Below are positions 60,292-64,000 of a DNA stretch of 64,000 nt, in pieces. The DNA comes from REEB85 sp018971455 (GTDB lineage: Bacteria > Pseudomonadota > Alphaproteobacteria > Acetobacterales > Acetobacteraceae): positions 1 through 64,000 of the forward strand of contig JAGWNT010000006.1 in assembly GCA_028871195.1 (NCBI GenBank). Direction: 5' to 3'. Below the pieces are notes generated by a model. The model searched no databases. It saw only the letters and a list, made by a program, of their open reading frames with translations, and was not told where the DNA came from. A program made the translations under genes and the position numbers. The stretch's first letter is position 1; each line of letters opens with the position of its first letter.

Positions 60292-61016
60292 GCGGCGGGG
60301 CGGTGCGGCGGCGGTGGATGCTGGCGGGGCTGGCGGCCGCGGCGATGGGCGAGGGGCGGGGACGGGCGGAGGGCCGCGGCAACCCGTTCGCGCAGCAGCA
60401 GGAGAGGCGCATGGACGACCGCACGACGCTCGCCGGGCTGATGGAGAAGGTCAATCCCGATGTCGCGCGGATGCTGCGCGACCCGGCGACGCGGGTGCGG
60501 CGGATGCCGACGCCCTTCCTGCGCCAGGGGCTGATCTTCCTGGTCGAATGGCTCGGGCCGTACAAGCCGGTGGCGTTCACCGTCGGCTTCGCCTGGCCGG
60601 GGGATTTCATCGTGCTGCTGTCGGATAACCGGCCCGGTTTCGCCGAGCTGGTGCGCCGCGCCGGGGTGATGGTGGAGACCGACGAACAGCGCGTGGCCTA
60701 TGCGCTGACCGAGCTTGAGGCGACCCGTCGCTTCGACGAGGGCTTCGCGGTGCTGCGCGGGTTTGACGATCTGCGCCCGATGGCGGGGCCCAATGCCGCG
60801 CAGGCCGCGCGGCTGGGCGAGATCGAGGCGAATTATCGCGCCCGCATCGCGCCGCCGCGCAGCGAACCGGCCGGCGCCGGCTGGGCGGTGCCGGTCTATG
60901 CGCTGGTGCGCAACGATCTCTGCCTGTTCAGGGTGGCGATCGGCCGGGACGGCACCAGCGAGGTGACGAAATCCGTGCTCGAGGCGGGCACGCCGCTGCT
61001 GCCGCGCAGCCGGTAG
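60288..61016 (+). CDS. Candidate exported immunity protein of the VgrG effector
   Basis: Protein of 242 residues, no family recognised. The N-terminus MSGGAVRRRWMLAGLAAAAM looks like a twin-arginine or Sec signal. The rest is soluble, with FTVGFAWPGDFIVLLSDN and VPVYALVRNDLCLFRV. It overlaps vgrG by 4 bp (ATGA), the usual place for an immunity gene. An exported immunity protein would imply that the toxin acts in the periplasm. Alternatives are an effector chaperone or accessory protein. An internal ATG at 60411 would remove the signal. Confidence 0.65.
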   Translation: MSGGAVRRRWMLAGLAAAAMGEGRGRAEGRGNPFAQQQERRMDDRTTLAGLMEKVNPDVARMLRDPATRVRRMPTPFLRQGLIFLVEWLGPYKPVAFTVGFAWPGDFIVLLSDNRPGFAELVRRAGVMVETDEQRVAYALTELEATRRFDEGFAVLRGFDDLRPMAGPNAAQAARLGEIEANYRARIAPPRSEPAGAGWAVPVYALVRNDLCLFRVAIGRDGTSEVTKSVLEAGTPLLPRSR

Positions 61017-61138
61017 GGCGGGCCGGGGCGGCGGCGCGGGCCGGCGGATTTGGCCCGCGCAGGGTTGGAAATGTGCCACTGTTCGCGCTATGTTCGCGGA
61101 TGACGGCGGGATCTGCTACCTGTTGCACGCCTGCCGCA

Positions 61139-61154
61139 ACGCTCCATATTGTGT
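61139..61154. promoter_or_regulatory. Candidate NrdR box 1 upstream of nrdA
   Basis: ACGCTCCATATTGTGT matches 13 of 16 positions of the NrdR consensus ACACWATATATWGTGT. The second box begins 32 bp further on. Confidence 0.55.
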
Positions 61155-61170
61155 GAGGAAGGGCCGCCCT

Positions 61171-61186
61171 GAACCACATCTAGTGT
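61171..61186. promoter_or_regulatory. Candidate NrdR box 2 upstream of nrdA
   Basis: GAACCACATCTAGTGT matches 11 of 16 consensus positions. The 32-bp repeat distance (three helical turns) is that of known NrdR box pairs, which supports both. Confidence 0.5.
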
Positions 61187-61255
61187 AATTTCAATTGACG
61201 CCGCCAAACCATTGGGCAGGATAGGGACTTGTCGTTGATTCCCCGGGAGGCCGCC

Positions 61256-63127
61256 GTGCTCGATAGCGTTCAGCTGCGCGATGTCGTTCAGATGCAGGGC
61301 CGCCACCAGGTGCGGATCGATCGTTCGCGGGATGCGCTGCTGACCGATTTCGGGCGGGCGACGCTGGATGACCGCTATCTGCTGCCGGGCGAGGGGTATC
61401 AGGATCTGTTCGCCAGGGTGGCGAGCTATTACGGCGAGGACGGCGCCCACGCCCAGCGCATCTACGACTACATCAGCCGCATGTGGTTCATGCCCGCCAC
61501 GCCGGTGCTGTCCAATGGCGGCACCAGCCGCGGCCTGCCGATCTCCTGCTTCCTCAACGAGGCCTCCGACAGTCTCGACGGCATTGTCGGGCTGTGGAAC
61601 GAGAATGTGTGGCTCGCCTCCAAGGGCGGCGGCATCGGCAGCTACTGGGGGAATCTGCGCTCGATCGGCGAGAAGGTCGGGCAGAACGGCAAGACCTCCG
61701 GCGTCATTCCGTTCATCCGGGTGATGGACAGCCTGACCCTGGCGATCTCCCAGGGCAGCCTTCGGCGCGGCTCGGCGGCCACCTATTTGCCGGTGTGGCA
61801 CCCGGAGATCGAGGAGTTCATCGAGATGCGCCGCCCGACCGGGGGCGATCCGAACCGCAAGGCGCTCAACCTGCATCACGGCATTCTGGTGCCGGACGCG
61901 TTCATGCGGGCGGTCGAGGCCGATGAGGAATGGGCGCTGACCTCGCCCAAGGATCGCAGCGTGGTGCGCAAGATCAGCGCGCGGTCGCTGTGGATCCGCA
62001 TCCTGACCGCGCGCATCGAGACCGGCGAGCCGTACCTGGTGTTCAGCGACCATGTGAACAGCGCGCGCCCGGAGCATCACAAGCTGGCGGGGCTGGAGGT
62101 GAAGACCTCCAACCTGTGCAGCGAGATCATGCTGCCCACCGGGCTCGACCAGCACGGCCGCCAGCGCACCGCGGTGTGCTGCCTGTCGTCGCTGAACATG
62201 GAGAGCTGGTTCGAGTGGAAGGACCATCCGCTGTTCATCGAGGATGTGATGCGCTTCCTCGACAACGTGTTGCAGGATTTCATCGACCGCGCGCCGGAGG
62301 GCATGGAGCGGGCGAAGTATTCGGCGATGCGCGAGCGCTCGGTGGGGCTCGGGGTGATGGGGTTCCATTCCTTCCTGCAATCGCAGAACGTGCCCTTCGA
62401 GAGCGTGATCGCGAAGGTGTGGAATGTGCGCATGTTCAAGCACATCCGCGCCCAGGCCGATGCGGCGAGCCGGATGCTGGCCGAGGAGCGCGGGCCGTGC
62501 CCGGATGCCGCCGAATACGGCATCATGGAGCGGTTCTCGCACAAGATGGCGATCGCGCCGACCGCCTCGATCTCGATCATCGCCGGCAATTCCTCGCCCG
62601 GCATCGAGCCGATCGCGGCCAACGTGTTCCTGCAGAAGACGCTGTCCGGCAGCTTCATCGTGCGCAACCGGCATTTGCAGAAGCTGCTCGCCGAAAAGGG
62701 GCAGGACACCGATGAGGTGTGGTCCGCCATCACGCTGAACAAGGGCAGCGTGCAGAACCTCGCCTTCCTGACCGACCAGGAGAAGGCGGTGTACAAGACC
62801 GCCTTTGAGCTCGACCAGCGCTGGATCATCGAGCATGCGGCCGACCGCACGCCGTATATCTGCCAGAGCCAGTCGGTGAACGTGTTCGTGCCGGCGAACG
62901 TGAACAAGCGCGACCTGCACCAGATCCATTTCCTGGCCTGGAAGAAGGGCGTGAAGTCGCTCTATTACTGCCGCAGCCTGTCGATCCAGCGGGCCGACAA
63001 TGTCAGCGAGAAGGCGGTGCGCCCGGACGAGTTCACCGGTATTCCGGTGGCCGCCGACATCCCGGCCCCGCCGCTGGCGGCGAAGACAGCGAGCACGGAT
63101 TACGAGGAATGCCTGGCCTGCCAGTGA
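61256..63127 (+). CDS. nrdA: Class I ribonucleoside-diphosphate reductase, alpha subunit
   Basis: Reduces ribonucleotides to deoxyribonucleotides. The 623 residues include SNGGTSRGLPISC (first active-site Cys), KTSNLCSEI (thiyl-radical Cys and Glu), PTASISIIAGNSSPGIEP, the radical-path Tyr pair in SLYYCRSLS and a C-terminal ECLACQ redox pair. It is short for class I and lacks an N-terminal ATP cone, so activity control by dATP through that domain is absent. GTG at 61256 has GGGAGG 5 nt upstream; TTG at 61229 is an alternative start. Confidence 0.95.
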   Translation: MLDSVQLRDVVQMQGRHQVRIDRSRDALLTDFGRATLDDRYLLPGEGYQDLFARVASYYGEDGAHAQRIYDYISRMWFMPATPVLSNGGTSRGLPISCFLNEASDSLDGIVGLWNENVWLASKGGGIGSYWGNLRSIGEKVGQNGKTSGVIPFIRVMDSLTLAISQGSLRRGSAATYLPVWHPEIEEFIEMRRPTGGDPNRKALNLHHGILVPDAFMRAVEADEEWALTSPKDRSVVRKISARSLWIRILTARIETGEPYLVFSDHVNSARPEHHKLAGLEVKTSNLCSEIMLPTGLDQHGRQRTAVCCLSSLNMESWFEWKDHPLFIEDVMRFLDNVLQDFIDRAPEGMERAKYSAMRERSVGLGVMGFHSFLQSQNVPFESVIAKVWNVRMFKHIRAQADAASRMLAEERGPCPDAAEYGIMERFSHKMAIAPTASISIIAGNSSPGIEPIAANVFLQKTLSGSFIVRNRHLQKLLAEKGQDTDEVWSAITLNKGSVQNLAFLTDQEKAVYKTAFELDQRWIIEHAADRTPYICQSQSVNVFVPANVNKRDLHQIHFLAWKKGVKSLYYCRSLSIQRADNVSEKAVRPDEFTGIPVAADIPAPPLAAKTASTDYEECLACQ

Positions 63128-63233
63128 GCGGCGTTGTCTCCGCGGCGGCGGCCGGGCATGAGGGCATGACCGGCCGGCCGCGCTGATCGGCTTGTGGCTC
63201 GCTTTCTATCCCTTGTGCAGGCATCGTCGCCGG

Positions 63234-63249
63234 ATCGCATATCTTGTGT
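63234..63249. promoter_or_regulatory. Weak NrdR-like box upstream of nrdB
   Basis: ATCGCATATCTTGTGT matches about 11 of 16 consensus positions. A poorer match (about 9 of 16) starts 31 bp upstream at 63203. With the nrdA pair this suggests, but does not show, separate NrdR control of nrdB. Confidence 0.3.
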
Positions 63250-63328
63250 TGCGGCTTGTGCTGACGGCCCGCGATGCTAGATTTCCTGGCGATCCCATCC
63301 CCGCCGATTCCGCCAAGGACCGAAGCCA

Positions 63329-64000
63329 GTGAGCGCCACCATTCCCTCGCCTGACGAGACCCATGTGCGCTTCGATCTGCTGACCGAGAATCCGGTCTAC
63401 AAGCCGTTCCGCTACCCTTGGGCGTATGAGGCGTGGCTGACCCAGCAGCGCGTGCACTGGCTGCCCGAGGAGGTGCCGCTCGCCGATGACGTGAAGGACT
63501 GGCACCGCAACCTCACGCCCAGCGAGCACAATCTGCTGACGCAGATCTTCCGCTTCTTCACCCAGGCCGATGTCGAGGTGAACAACTGCTACATGAAGCA
63601 CTATGCCCAGGTGTTCAAACCGACCGAGGTGCTGATGATGCTCTCGGCGTTTTCCAACATCGAGACGGTGCACATCGCCGCCTACAGCCACCTGCTCGAC
63701 ACGGTGGGGATGCCCGAGGTCGAATACACCGCCTTCCTCCGCTACAAGGAGATGAAGGACAAGTACGACTACATGCAGTCCTTCCGGATGGACAGCAAGC
63801 ACGAGATCGCCAAGACGCTGGCCGCCTTCGGCGCCTTCACCGAGGGGCTGCAACTCTTCGCCTCCTTCGCCATCCTGCTGAACTTCCCGCGCTTCGGGAA
63901 GATGAAGGGCATGGGGCAGATCATCTCCTGGTCCGTGCGCGACGAGACGCTGCACTGCCTGTCCATCATCCGCCTGTTCCGCACCTTCGTGCAGGAGAAT
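63329..64000 (+). CDS. nrdB: Class I ribonucleoside-diphosphate reductase, beta subunit (3' end outside window)
   Basis: An open frame of 224 codons from a GTG start runs to the window end. It encodes the radical-generating subunit. Iron ligands and radical site are visible: Asp81 (TQADVEVNN), Glu112 and His115 with radical Tyr119 (NIETVHIAAYSH), Glu in FTEGLQLFASF, and RDETLHCLS for the second Glu/His. The Tyr at 119 fits a class Ia-type tyrosyl radical. It lies 201 bp after nrdA, enough for its own promoter. Confidence 0.94.
   Translation, partial: MSATIPSPDETHVRFDLLTENPVYKPFRYPWAYEAWLTQQRVHWLPEEVPLADDVKDWHRNLTPSEHNLLTQIFRFFTQADVEVNNCYMKHYAQVFKPTEVLMMLSAFSNIETVHIAAYSHLLDTVGMPEVEYTAFLRYKEMKDKYDYMQSFRMDSKHEIAKTLAAFGAFTEGLQLFASFAILLNFPRFGKMKGMGQIISWSVRDETLHCLSIIRLFRTFVQEN

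Overview
The window is a contiguous piece of a chromosome from a very GC-rich alphaproteobacterium. The evidence is a CtrA-type regulator, CtrA-like TTAA-N7-TTAA sites, the Hsp20-DUF1150 gene pair, LpxB, and a long-form hibernation factor beside rpoN. The mix of a Tad pilus locus, a short class I NrdA without an ATP cone and G+C-rich codon use fits Rhodospirillales/Acetobacteraceae, but that placement is inference. No tRNA, rRNA, CRISPR array, insertion sequence or phage gene was seen.

Layout. 1-951: 3' part of a TadG-like pilus protein. 953-6239 (minus): branched-chain amino-acid-type (Liv) ABC operon plus a DUF1345 membrane protein. 6397-8426: a YeiH-type exporter and an aldo/keto reductase. 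8417-10663 (minus): def-fmt-truA. 10774-11468: Hsp20 and DUF1150. 11578-13692 (minus): rpoN and hpf. 13871-16974 (minus): a sugar-type ABC transporter without an ATPase. 17138-18670 (minus): a GT39-like membrane glycosyltransferase. 18920-23746: a CtrA-like regulator, a CckA-like hybrid kinase and an OmpR-type regulator. 23799-35614: a lytic transglycosylase and a Tad/Flp pilus locus (five pilins, cpaA-cpaF, tadB-tadD). 35604-40645: an acyl-CoA synthetase, a Pat-like protein acetyltransferase and rpe. 40737-42109: a low-GC restriction-modification pair. 42326-47153: lpxB, a small protein, a LuxR-type regulator and a hybrid kinase. 47297-52896: an epimerase, an ATP-grasp-like protein, a STAS-Hpt-NtrC operon and a sugar transferase. 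52976-55816 (minus): a large hybrid kinase. 55972-56742: an SDR. 56851-61016: a type VI secretion spike island. 61256-64000: nrdA and nrdB, the latter cut by the window end.

Three regulatory patterns stand out. (1) Three operons in 47.2-52.2 kb carry a sigma-54-type -24/-12 promoter, and each has a palindrome TCGCA-N3-TGCGA 21-41 bp upstream of it. The middle operon encodes an NtrC-type activator with an Hpt and a STAS protein, and the nearby hybrid kinase has lost the His of its own Hpt domain. This suggests a self-contained sigma-54 phosphorelay regulon for surface-glycan synthesis. (2) Four of the five flp pilin genes have a CtrA-like site 97-100 nt upstream of the start codon. The three most similar cassettes also end in the same hairpin. 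(3) nrdA has a plausible pair of NrdR boxes spaced 32 bp apart.

The other notable module is a VgrG with two unusual features: a hydrophobic insertion before its gp5-like domain, and a C-terminal extension with an HEMNH zinc-peptidase motif. It is followed, with a 4-bp overlap, by a secreted-looking small protein that is a good immunity candidate.
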